Shown in pieces: positions 52,613 to 60,242 of a stretch of 64,000 nucleotides of DNA. Both the position numbers and the translations under genes were made by a program. Every line of letters begins with the position of its first letter. Within the stretch, counting starts at the first letter, position 1. The notes beneath the pieces are model-generated. The model ran no database searches. It saw nothing but the letters and a program-made list of their open reading frames with translations, and had not been told where the DNA came from. Origin of the DNA: GWA1-39-11 sp964640435 (GTDB lineage Bacteria; Patescibacteriota; Microgenomatia; Levybacterales; GWA1-39-11); NCBI GenBank assembly GCA_964640435.1, contig CAZXFJ010000002.1, positions 4,992-68,991 on the forward strand, given 5' to 3'.

Positions 52613-53375
52613 AATCAAACTAATTTCTCTGGTTGTTCCGGCATATAAACAACAAAAAACAATATTAAAAAATGTTGAAGTTTTAATGGATGAGCTGTCA
52701 AAATTGCCTTATAAATCTGAGTTACTGATTGTTATAGATGGAAATCTCGATAATACGTCACAAAAACTTGAAAAATTAAAGAAAAAAAACATATTTGTAT
52801 ATCAGTATGAAAGGAATGAAGGAAAAGGATATGCAGTTCGCTATGGAGTATTAAGAGCAAAAGGGGATTTAATAGGGTTTATTGATGCGGGTATGGATCT
52901 TGATCCTTCGGAAATATCCTTGATGATTGATACCATGCTATGGAAGGATGCAGATGTCGTTGTAGGAAGCAAGCTACATCCAGATTCGAAAGTAAATTAT
53001 CCATATGTGAGAAAAATTTTGTCTTGGGGTTATAGAACATTCACGCATTTACTTTTTGGCTTTTCAGTTAGAGATACACAAGTTGGTTTAAAATTTTTTA
53101 GGAGGCAAGTTGCTAAAGATGTATTCCCAAGATTACTAGTTAAACGATTTGCATTTGATGTAGAAGTTTTAGCTCTTGCTTATGCACTTGGCTATAAGAA
53201 AATTTATGAGTCTCCCGTAAAGTTAAGGTTTAGAAATAACAGTACCATTACTTCAAAGAGTTTCTGGAAAGAAATTTCAAATATGCTTTGGGATACGGCG
53301 GCAGTTTTTTATAGAGTTAGAATTCTAAAATACTATAGAAGAAGTAATAAAGAAAATTGGCTTAATATAGAATGA
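52596..53375 (+). CDS. GT2 glycosyltransferase, ALG5/ArnC-like polyprenyl-phosphate sugar transferase
   Basis: The 259-residue protein has ISLVVPAYKQQKTILKNVEV, LLIVIDGNLDNT, NEGKGYAVRYGVLRAKGD and FIDAGMDLDPSE (acidic metal site at D97 and D101). DTQVGLKFFRRQVAKDV and FDVEVLALAYALGYK mark the polyprenyl-phosphate donor branch shared by ALG5, DPM1 and ArnC. It overlaps the flippase by 17 bases and the next GT4 by four. With the deacetylase, formyltransferase and GT-C genes that follow it could form an Arn-like set. Confidence 0.85.
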   Translation: MQKEDKIKLISLVVPAYKQQKTILKNVEVLMDELSKLPYKSELLIVIDGNLDNTSQKLEKLKKKNIFVYQYERNEGKGYAVRYGVLRAKGDLIGFIDAGMDLDPSEISLMIDTMLWKDADVVVGSKLHPDSKVNYPYVRKILSWGYRTFTHLLFGFSVRDTQVGLKFFRRQVAKDVFPRLLVKRFAFDVEVLALAYALGYKKIYESPVKLRFRNNSTITSKSFWKEISNMLWDTAAVFYRVRILKYYRRSNKENWLNIE

Positions 53376-54472
53376 ACATATTAATTTTAAATTGGCGGGA
53401 TATAAAACACCCGCTTGCTGGTGGTGCCGAAATCTCACTTTTTGAACATGCTAAAAAATGGAAGGAGAGTGGTGCAAATGTTATCTGGTTTTCATCTGCC
53501 TTTTCATACTACAAAAAGGAGGAGGAGATTGACGGAATCAAGTTTATTAGATCAGGCAGCCAAATAACTGTGCATATAACTGCTTTTTTTGTCTTTTTGT
53601 TTGGAAAACTTGGTAGGCCTGATATTGTTATAGACTCGTTTCATTTTCTTCCATTCTTTTCGCCATTATATATTTTTAAAGCAAAGAAAATAGCACTTAT
53701 AAATGAGGTGGCCGGTAAACTTTGGTTTTCAAATATAATTTTTCCTATTTCACTGATTGGATTTTTTCTTGAAAAAATTTCATTTATTTTTTATAAAAAA
53801 AGTACATTTATTACAGCATCAAAATCAACTGAAAATGACCTTTTAAAAATAGGAATCGATAAGAAGCGGGTTCACACCATTTTGAATGGAGTAACATTGG
53901 TTAAATTAAAGAAGAGAGTAGAAAAAGAAAAAAATCCTACCATTATTTTCCTGGGGAGAATCTCTGATGACAAAGGGATAAAAGATGCATTTAAAGCATT
54001 CGAACAAGTTTATATATCAAATAATAAAGTTGAATTTTTTATAGCAGGCAAAGAAGAAAAAAAGGGTATTATAGATAATTTAATAAATTCATTAGATAAA
54101 TCATGTCGTAGGAACGTTAAATATTTTGGGTTTGTTAGTGAAGAAAAAAAATTTGAACTGTTGCGAAAGGCTTGGATACTTATTCATCCTTCAATGAAAG
54201 AAGGGTGGGGGTTAAATGTTATAGAGGCTGCATCTCAACAGACTCCGACGGTTGGTTACGATGTAGAGGGTTTAAGAGATTCTATCATTGATTCCAAAAC
54301 TGGTATACTTTCACAACCAAATTCGTTATCACTTGCAGAAGATATTATGAAAATACTAAATGATGACAAATTAAGATACAAATTAAGTAAAAATGCACAA
54401 GAATGGTCAAAAAATTTTAATTGGGAAAAAAGTGCTACCAAGAGTTGGAAAGTGATAACTTCAGATGAATAG
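53372..54472 (+). CDS. GT4 glycosyltransferase
   Basis: The 366-residue GT-B enzyme opens NILILNWRDIKHPLAGGAEI, a start seen in a distinct GT4 group. TILNGVTLVK, the hinge TIIFLGRISDDKGIKDAFKAF and the donor site HPSMKEGWGLNVIEAASQQTP (E-x7-E) are present. It probably transfers a hexose onto a lipid-linked precursor. It is coupled to the upstream GT2 by ATGA and overlaps the deacetylase by eight bases. Confidence 0.87.
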   Translation: MNILILNWRDIKHPLAGGAEISLFEHAKKWKESGANVIWFSSAFSYYKKEEEIDGIKFIRSGSQITVHITAFFVFLFGKLGRPDIVIDSFHFLPFFSPLYIFKAKKIALINEVAGKLWFSNIIFPISLIGFFLEKISFIFYKKSTFITASKSTENDLLKIGIDKKRVHTILNGVTLVKLKKRVEKEKNPTIIFLGRISDDKGIKDAFKAFEQVYISNNKVEFFIAGKEEKKGIIDNLINSLDKSCRRNVKYFGFVSEEKKFELLRKAWILIHPSMKEGWGLNVIEAASQQTPTVGYDVEGLRDSIIDSKTGILSQPNSLSLAEDIMKILNDDKLRYKLSKNAQEWSKNFNWEKSATKSWKVITSDE

Positions 54473-55316
54473 TATAAAGAATAAAAAGCATATACTGTCC
54501 GTCGATTTTGAGTCCTGGATTTTCTCAAAAAAAATAAATAGTCAGAACTTGTCAATTTCAGATCTTAAAAAGCTTGATGCTGGTTATTCTCCTAAAGCGT
54601 TGAAAACAATGCTAAAAGCTCTCAAAAAAAATAATCAAAAAATTACTTTCTTTGTTGTAAGCAAGCTTGAACAAATATACCCAGGAATTATTGAAACAAT
54701 ACTTGAGGATGGACATGAAGTGGGATGGCACTCCCATACTCACGTTGTAATGCATGAGCTTGACACTTTAAAAAAAGAACTGGATATGGGAAGTGAGATA
54801 ATTACTAAATACAAGATGAAAGGATTCCAGGCGCCAAATATCGTTTTCATGAAAAAAGGCTATAAATATTTAAAGGACTACGGTTTCACATATTCTTCAT
54901 CGATATATGGCAATAGTAATAAGATTTATAAATTCAATGATGTTTTTGAAATACCTGTTACCTCACATAAGAAAGATCAGTCTCATGCGGAAATCGAATT
55001 TCCGACTACGCTTTTAAGAAGCTTACTAAAAAGAGAAGTTCCTTTGGGTTCAAGTTTCTTTTGGGGTTTACTAGGAGGCAAGTTTTATCATAAGAAGTTA
55101 TCTTCCTTAAGAAATAAAGGGGAGATAATAAATATGTTTATTCATGACTGGCAAATCTTAACACCAAAATCTGAAATTTATAAAAAGGATGTTGGATTTT
55201 TTTGGAACCCCCTCTTTCTTCCCTACAAAATAAACGTTAGAAAGATGTTTGAAGAACTTGTGTCAAAACATGAATTCACAAGATTTGATAAATTTATAAA
55301 AGATTTTAATAAGTGA
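54465..55316 (+). CDS. NodB-family polysaccharide deacetylase-like protein, ArnD/DUF3473-like
   Basis: The 283-residue protein begins HILSVDFESWIF, with D14 and E16 where NodB enzymes have their DD motif, as in the VDVED variant of exosortase-associated deacetylases. KITFFVVSKLEQIYPG and GHEVGWHSHTH give the metal-binding H89xxxH93, and FQAPN replaces the FRxP motif. There is no signal peptide, so it would act in the cytoplasm on a nucleotide- or lipid-linked sugar. It is coupled to the formyltransferase through a GTGA overlap. Removal of an N-acyl group before or after formylation is the likely role. Confidence 0.8.
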   Translation: MNSIKNKKHILSVDFESWIFSKKINSQNLSISDLKKLDAGYSPKALKTMLKALKKNNQKITFFVVSKLEQIYPGIIETILEDGHEVGWHSHTHVVMHELDTLKKELDMGSEIITKYKMKGFQAPNIVFMKKGYKYLKDYGFTYSSSIYGNSNKIYKFNDVFEIPVTSHKKDQSHAEIEFPTTLLRSLLKREVPLGSSFFWGLLGGKFYHKKLSSLRNKGEIINMFIHDWQILTPKSEIYKKDVGFFWNPLFLPYKINVRKMFEELVSKHEFTRFDKFIKDFNK

Positions 55317-56128
55317 AAAGAAAATTAAGAATTTATTGTATTCTCGCTGACGAAAATTTATTCCATCCTCATTATTTTAATGGAATAATAAAGGGGCTTA
55401 GTAAAAAAGGTTATAAGGTTGTTGGTTTAACACTTGCGCTGGATAAATATAAAAGGGGTTTTGCAAATGCTGTATTTGAACAAATATACTTATGGGGCTT
55501 ATTACCATTTGCATTTATTGCTACAAACTCATTAGTCAGAACCGGTCTCTTTCGGTTAGGTTTATTAAGGCATAAGACTGTTCGTGGAGTCGCTTTACTA
55601 CATAATATACCTGTTTACGAAACTTTTAATGTAAATGATAAGACGCACCTCTCTTATCTATCCAAAAAAAATATAGATATCATTATTTCTTCAAATGGAC
55701 AAATTTTTAAGAAAGATTTACTTAAGCTTCCTAAAGTTGCTGCAATAAATAGGCACTCTGCATTGTTACCCTCTTATGGAGGGGTATTGCCAATCTTTTG
55801 GGCTATGAAAAAAAAGGAGAAAAAGCTTGGAACTAGTGTACATTATATGGTTGAAAAGATAGATAAAGGTGATATTCTAGCACAATATTCGTTTGAGAAC
55901 GAAAAGGGGAGTTCACTATTCGAGAACTATATGTACGCATTCAATTTAAGTATTCCTGCGACTATCGATGCAATTGAAAATATTTTAAACAAGAAAACGA
56001 TAAAAAAGTTTAGACACAATAAGAATGAATATTTTTCTTTTCCAGAGAGAAAAATGATAAAAATGTTTAAGAAAACCAACAAGCCTTTTAGACTGAAAGA
56101 TGTTATGAAATTTTATACAATATATTAA
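55313..56128 (+). CDS. Formyltransferase (sugar N-formyltransferase-like)
   Basis: The 271-residue protein starts at a GTG inside the TGA of the previous gene. It has the catalytic triad of the formyltransferase fold: NRHSALLPSYGG with N146 and H148, and D184 in KIDKGDI. The H-to-D distance of 36 equals that in methionyl-tRNA formyltransferase (H110, D146). The usual C-terminal tRNA-binding domain of Fmt is lacking, and the neighbours are glycan genes. A sugar amine is therefore a more likely acceptor than Met-tRNA, with 10-formyltetrahydrofolate as donor, as in the ArnA N-terminal domain. Confidence 0.82.
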   Translation: MKRKLRIYCILADENLFHPHYFNGIIKGLSKKGYKVVGLTLALDKYKRGFANAVFEQIYLWGLLPFAFIATNSLVRTGLFRLGLLRHKTVRGVALLHNIPVYETFNVNDKTHLSYLSKKNIDIIISSNGQIFKKDLLKLPKVAAINRHSALLPSYGGVLPIFWAMKKKEKKLGTSVHYMVEKIDKGDILAQYSFENEKGSSLFENYMYAFNLSIPATIDAIENILNKKTIKKFRHNKNEYFSFPERKMIKMFKKTNKPFRLKDVMKFYTIY

Positions 56129-57456
56129 TGCTTAAACTTATCCGTACTAATGTATACCTGTTGTTACTTCTTGCTATACTTGCTCTAGGCTTGATGCTTA
56201 GGACAAATAACTTGTATACCTGGCCAAGACTTGGGGCAACATTTGATGAATACGCTTGGACTTGGCAAGGAATGAATATTATACAAAAAGGAGTTCCTAT
56301 CTCTTGGTCACCACATCCTCAATATAAAAATGCAAAAGATATAATTTATCAACGAACTCATTTCAGAATTGTTACACCATTTTTAGAACACCCGCCAATA
56401 TTTGGTTTAGTTGCAGGATCGTTTGCAATTATTAATGGAGCGGACGACATGTATCATTTAACTATCGAAAATATTCGGCCTCTTGCGGTTATTCTTGGCC
56501 TCTTATCAATATTAATGGTGTTTCTCTTAACGTCTGAAGTATATGACAAAAAAACTGGTCTAATCGCCTCACTTATTTACACGATTATTCCAACGATTGC
56601 TGTAGGTTCGCGAATTGTTCAGAATGAAAACTTTTTTATTCCTTTTTGGCTTCTCTCTCTTTGGCTAATTGTTAAATATATAAAAAATAAAAGGTCTCTC
56701 TATATGTATTTTGCTGCAATAATCTGCGCATTACTTGTTCTTGCAAAGATACCCTGGATTGCCGCTGCTGGATCTATATTTTTAATCTTTATGTACTTGA
56801 AGCAATACAAAAACGCATTTATCTTTTTCATGATTCCTATTATCTCGCTCGTCATGTTTGTCATATACGGCTTCTATTTTGATAAAGACGTTTTTATTAA
56901 TCTATGGGCACTTCAATTAAATCGATACGATATAGCTTTTAATAGCATTTTTGCTCTTTTTACTGAGCCTTTTTTGGCAGATAGATATACAGTTGATGGG
57001 TGGATCTATTTTGGATGGTTTGCCTTCATTTTATTACTCGTATCTGATTTTAAGAAAAATTATCCCGTTATTTTGGGGCTACTCGCGTACTTTTCAATCT
57101 TTATCTTCGCCATCCCCAATGAAGCTGGACATGGTTGGTATAGATATCCGTTTTATCCCTTCCTTGCTATTTCGCTAGCAATTTTTCTGAAAGAGTATTA
57201 CAAGAAAAACATTCTACTTACGTTCTTTTTTATTGTTTTTGTTGTAACTTCGCTTTTACAACTTTCATATGGTGTAAGCGTGGGCTTCTCATTTAAAATT
57301 TTTAGAGTTTTTCTACTATCTACAACTCTTATACTTCTCCCTCTGTTCTTTACGAATAAAAATTTAGTTAAACTCTCGCATTTATATTGTAATGCAATGC
57401 TTGGTGTAATTTTACTGTTAAGTATTTGGTCAATTCTAAACTATAATGAGCAATAA
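56128..57456 (+). CDS. GT39/ArnT-like membrane glycosyltransferase
   Basis: The 442-residue polytopic protein has a first helix, then LGATFDEYAWTWQGMNIIQ with the D40-E41 acidic pair, FLEHPPIFGLVAGSFA and LLSILMVFLLTSEVYDKKTG. EHPP is the GT39/ArnT loop that follows the acidic pair. It has about ten helices and no large soluble tail. It begins within the stop of the formyltransferase gene (TAATG). It would attach the modified sugar from its lipid carrier to an outside acceptor. Confidence 0.8.
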   Translation: MLKLIRTNVYLLLLLAILALGLMLRTNNLYTWPRLGATFDEYAWTWQGMNIIQKGVPISWSPHPQYKNAKDIIYQRTHFRIVTPFLEHPPIFGLVAGSFAIINGADDMYHLTIENIRPLAVILGLLSILMVFLLTSEVYDKKTGLIASLIYTIIPTIAVGSRIVQNENFFIPFWLLSLWLIVKYIKNKRSLYMYFAAIICALLVLAKIPWIAAAGSIFLIFMYLKQYKNAFIFFMIPIISLVMFVIYGFYFDKDVFINLWALQLNRYDIAFNSIFALFTEPFLADRYTVDGWIYFGWFAFILLLVSDFKKNYPVILGLLAYFSIFIFAIPNEAGHGWYRYPFYPFLAISLAIFLKEYYKKNILLTFFFIVFVVTSLLQLSYGVSVGFSFKIFRVFLLSTTLILLPLFFTNKNLVKLSHLYCNAMLGVILLLSIWSILNYNEQ

Positions 57457-57457
57457 T

Positions 57458-58297
57458 ATGAAAATATTAATTACAGGTGGGGATGGTCAATTGGCAAAAT
57501 CTATAGCTGGATTTTATCCAGATGAAAATCTTGTTCTTGTAAGTAAAAAAGATCTTGATGTTACTGATAGGGATGGTGTTTTTCAAAAAATATCTGAACA
57601 AAAACCTGATATAGTATTTCATTTTGCATCACTTACTCGAGGGGATGAATGCACTAAAAATCCTGAGCTGGCGCATAAAATAAATGTTGTGGGCACGGAA
57701 AATGTTGTAAAGGCAGTAAAGAGGTTAGGTATTGAACTGGTTTTTGTAAGTACTAACGAAGTTTTTGACGGGGAGAAAAAAGATCCTTATACTGAAGATG
57801 ATTCACCAAATCCAATAACCGTTGTTGGTGAAACGAAATATGATGCTGAAAAGAAAATTAGGGAAAATTTGGAAAAGTACTACATTATTAGAACTTCCTG
57901 GCTATTTAGTAAATGGAGTAACAATTTTCTCCAGGCCATATTTAAAAAAGCAAAAGATAAGAAAAGGGTGGAGCTTGTCGTAGATGAAGTAAGTTCACCT
58001 ACATATTCAATAGATCTTGCAAAAGCTATTAAAGAGCTTGTTGATACAGGTAAATATGGGATATATAACCTGGCAAATTCGGGACAAGCATCACGCCTTG
58101 AGTTTGCAAAAAAAGCATTTGAGTTAAAAGGACTATCTGATGTTGAAATTAATCCTTTACCTTTAGCCTCTTTTAATAGGTTATCAAAGCCACCTCTTTT
58201 TACTCCGTTGTCTATTAAGAAGGCAAACGGCTTAGGTATTAATATCAGAGACTGGGAAAGTGCATTAGCTGAATTTCTTTCAGAGAACAATATATGA
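57458..58297 (+). CDS. RmlD-like NAD(P)-dependent sugar-nucleotide reductase, catalytic Tyr replaced
   Basis: The 279-residue protein has MKILITGGDGQLAKSI, FHFASLTRGDECTKNPELAH, VFVSTNEVFDGEKKDPYTE and SPTYSIDLAKAIKELV, all typical of dTDP-4-dehydrorhamnose reductases. The place of YxxxK reads VVGETKYDAEK: the Lys is there but the Tyr is Val. That Tyr is the usual proton donor, so the enzyme may be inactive, use another residue, or serve a non-catalytic role like MAT2B. No rmlA, rmlB or rmlC lies in the window. The ATG at 57458 fits the family start; 57446 would overlap the upstream gene. Confidence 0.78.
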   Translation: MKILITGGDGQLAKSIAGFYPDENLVLVSKKDLDVTDRDGVFQKISEQKPDIVFHFASLTRGDECTKNPELAHKINVVGTENVVKAVKRLGIELVFVSTNEVFDGEKKDPYTEDDSPNPITVVGETKYDAEKKIRENLEKYYIIRTSWLFSKWSNNFLQAIFKKAKDKKRVELVVDEVSSPTYSIDLAKAIKELVDTGKYGIYNLANSGQASRLEFAKKAFELKGLSDVEINPLPLASFNRLSKPPLFTPLSIKKANGLGINIRDWESALAEFLSENNI

Positions 58298-59139
58298 AAA
58301 AAAATAAATTAATTTCTATTGTTATTCCTACTCGAAATTCTGCAATAGTTTTGGAGAATTGTCTCAAAAGCATAAAAGAGCAAAATTATAAACCCGTAGA
58401 AGTGATTATTGCTGATGGTAGATCCACTGATAATGTTCGTGAACTTGCTGAAAAATATAATTGTCGATATTTTAAGTACAAAACACACTTACGTGAAGTC
58501 TATTTTGATGCGCCTCACAAAATTAATTTTGGTGCGTCCAAAGCCAGGGGAGATTATATATATTGGTTAGATGCTGATATGGAATTAACCCCCAATCTTC
58601 TCGCAGAAGCGGTAAGGCTTTGTGAAGAGGGGGCTGGTGCTGTAATTTTACCTGAAGATTCATTCGGAGAAGGGATTTGGGCAAAAGCGAAACAACTTGA
58701 AAGAAGATGTTATTGGGGTGATGATTCTGTAGAATCTCCAAGATTTTTCAAAAAAAGTGTCTGGGAGGAGATTGGTGGATTTGATTTATCCCTTGGTGCT
58801 GGAGGAAATGACTGGGATCTACATATACAAGTTCTTGAACATGGATACAAAGTTGCTCGAACAAAAAATATTGTACGACATAATGAAGGAAATTTAAATC
58901 TAATAAAACTTTTTAAAAAAAGATTTATGTATGGTAGAGAAGCAGTTAAGTATATTGGTAAAAGACCCAAAGCGAGTTTTGCCAACTTCTTTCCGATAAG
59001 GTATTCCTATATTAAAAACTGGAGAAGTTTCGCCAAGCAGCCAATAACTACTGGCGCTTTTGTAGTAATGCGTACGGTTGAGTATACTGGAGGATTTTTG
59101 GGAATTGTTACTAATTCAATGGAGAAGAAGAAAAAATAA
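58294..59139 (+). CDS. GT2 glycosyltransferase
   Basis: The 281-residue protein starts LISIVIPTRNSAIVLENCLKS and shows IIADGRSTDN, INFGASKARGDYIYWLDADME (D93xD95) and FDLSLGAGGNDWDLHIQVLE. It is a cytoplasmic GT2 of unknown sugar, not of the lipid-phosphate branch. A basic C-terminal stretch (MEKKKK) may hold it to the membrane. It is linked to the RmlD-like gene by ATGA and is the last gene before the 99-base spacer. Confidence 0.84.
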   Translation: MKKNKLISIVIPTRNSAIVLENCLKSIKEQNYKPVEVIIADGRSTDNVRELAEKYNCRYFKYKTHLREVYFDAPHKINFGASKARGDYIYWLDADMELTPNLLAEAVRLCEEGAGAVILPEDSFGEGIWAKAKQLERRCYWGDDSVESPRFFKKSVWEEIGGFDLSLGAGGNDWDLHIQVLEHGYKVARTKNIVRHNEGNLNLIKLFKKRFMYGREAVKYIGKRPKASFANFFPIRYSYIKNWRSFAKQPITTGAFVVMRTVEYTGGFLGIVTNSMEKKKK

Positions 59140-59159
59140 AAAGCTCAATGTTGCTTTTT
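59138..59159 (+). terminator. Weak hairpin with T-run after the GT2 gene
   Basis: AAAAAGC (59138-59144) and GCTTTTT (59153-59159) are perfect arms with an 8-base loop, and the second arm doubles as the T-run. The stem is mostly A:T, so termination would be weak. Confidence 0.4.
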
Positions 59160-59188
59160 AATAAATTTTGAATATAATTTTATACGTA

Positions 59189-59219
59189 ATAGTGGTATTT
59201 TATCTTATTATACCGCTAT
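59189..59219. repeat. 10-bp inverted repeat upstream of the epimerase gene
   Basis: ATAGTGGTAT (59189-59198) and ATACCGCTAT (59210-59219) pair over 10 bp with one G-T, loop of 11. It overlaps the start of the -10 box, so it could be an operator or a transcript-end hairpin without T-run. The rest of the 59140-59238 spacer is AT-rich with several TATA-like boxes. Confidence 0.5.
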
Positions 59220-59222
59220 AAT
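59217..59222 (+). promoter_or_regulatory. -10 box for the terminal sugar-modification operon
   Basis: TATAAT lies 16 bases before the ATG at 59239, giving a leader of about 9 bases. A second TATAAT is at 59173-59178. No convincing -35. Confidence 0.45.
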
Positions 59223-59238
59223 AGTTAGTTATTCTTAT

Positions 59239-60240
59239 ATGATAAAGAAAACAAAAAAAACTATAAAATCGAGAGGTAAAACAGCGCTAGTTTTAGGTGC
59301 CGGAGGTTTTATAGGTAACCACTTAGTAAAAAGGCTTAAATCCGAAGGGTACTTTGTTAGAGGAGCTGATATCAGAAAACCAGAATACGGAAAAAGTCTT
59401 GCCGATGAATTTATGATTGTTGATCTTCGAAGGCAAAAAAGCTTTGAGAAGGTTATGGATAAGCCATTTGATGAGGTATATCAGCTTGCAGCAGATATGG
59501 GTGGGGCTGGTTATATTTTCACTGGTGAACATGATGCAGATGTAATGCATAATTCTGCATTAATTAATCTAAATGCTCTTCAGTATGGACAAAAAGCAGG
59601 AATAAGGAAAATATTTTTCTCCTCATCTGCATGTATATATCCTGAACACAATCAAGTTGATCCTGATAATCCAAACTGCGAAGAATCTTCAGCTTACCCA
59701 GCAAATCCGGATAGTGAATATGGTTGGGAGAAGTTGTTTAGCGAGAGAATGTTTCTTGCATATCATAGAAATTATGGCATGAATATTAGAATAGCAAGAT
59801 TCCATAATATTTTTGGTCCAGAGGGAGCTTGGAATAATGGTAAAGAAAAGTCACCAGCAGCAATATGCAGGAAAATTGCGCAAGCACCTGATGGTGGAAC
59901 AATTGAGATGTGGGGTGACGGCGAACAAACACGCACATACCTATATATAGATGAGTGCCTGGAAGGTGTAAGACGATTAATGGACTCAGACTTTACAGGA
60001 CCAGTTAACTTAGGTTCAGATGAAATGGTAAGTCTTAACGAGCTTGCTGAAATGGTAATGAAGATTGCAGGCAAAAAAGTTAAAATTAAACACATTAAGG
60101 GGCCCTTAGGTGTGAGAGGTAGAACTTCTGATAATAAGCTAATTAAAAAGAAATTAGGTTGGAAACCTAAGCAACCACTTGTTGACGGTATGACAAAGAC
60201 ATATGAGTGGATAAATGAACAAGTTAGGAAAGCAAAATAA
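59239..60240 (+). CDS. GDP-mannose 3,5-epimerase-like protein
   Basis: The 333-residue extended SDR has GAGGFIG (G20-G26), LAADMGGAGYIFTGEHDA, SSSACIYPEHNQ with C132, Y161-x3-K165, and RFHNIFGPEGAWNNGKEK with K204. These match plant GDP-mannose 3,5-epimerase: Cys-to-Lys(YxxxK) is 33 residues and then 39 to the second Lys, as for C145, K178 and K217 there. FEMWGDG-type, RTYLYIDECLEGV, VNLGSDEMVS and GPLGVRGRTSDN are likewise shared. It should turn GDP-D-mannose into GDP-L-galactose or the gulose isomer. It begins a new transcript after the spacer. Confidence 0.85.
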   Translation: MIKKTKKTIKSRGKTALVLGAGGFIGNHLVKRLKSEGYFVRGADIRKPEYGKSLADEFMIVDLRRQKSFEKVMDKPFDEVYQLAADMGGAGYIFTGEHDADVMHNSALINLNALQYGQKAGIRKIFFSSSACIYPEHNQVDPDNPNCEESSAYPANPDSEYGWEKLFSERMFLAYHRNYGMNIRIARFHNIFGPEGAWNNGKEKSPAAICRKIAQAPDGGTIEMWGDGEQTRTYLYIDECLEGVRRLMDSDFTGPVNLGSDEMVSLNELAEMVMKIAGKKVKIKHIKGPLGVRGRTSDNKLIKKKLGWKPKQPLVDGMTKTYEWINEQVRKAK

Positions 60241-60242
60241 AT

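Noticed and set aside
55313..56128. Methionyl-tRNA formyltransferase (fmt)
   Set aside because: The catalytic triad matches, but the C-terminal domain of Fmt is absent and the context is glycan assembly with a deacetylase and GT39.
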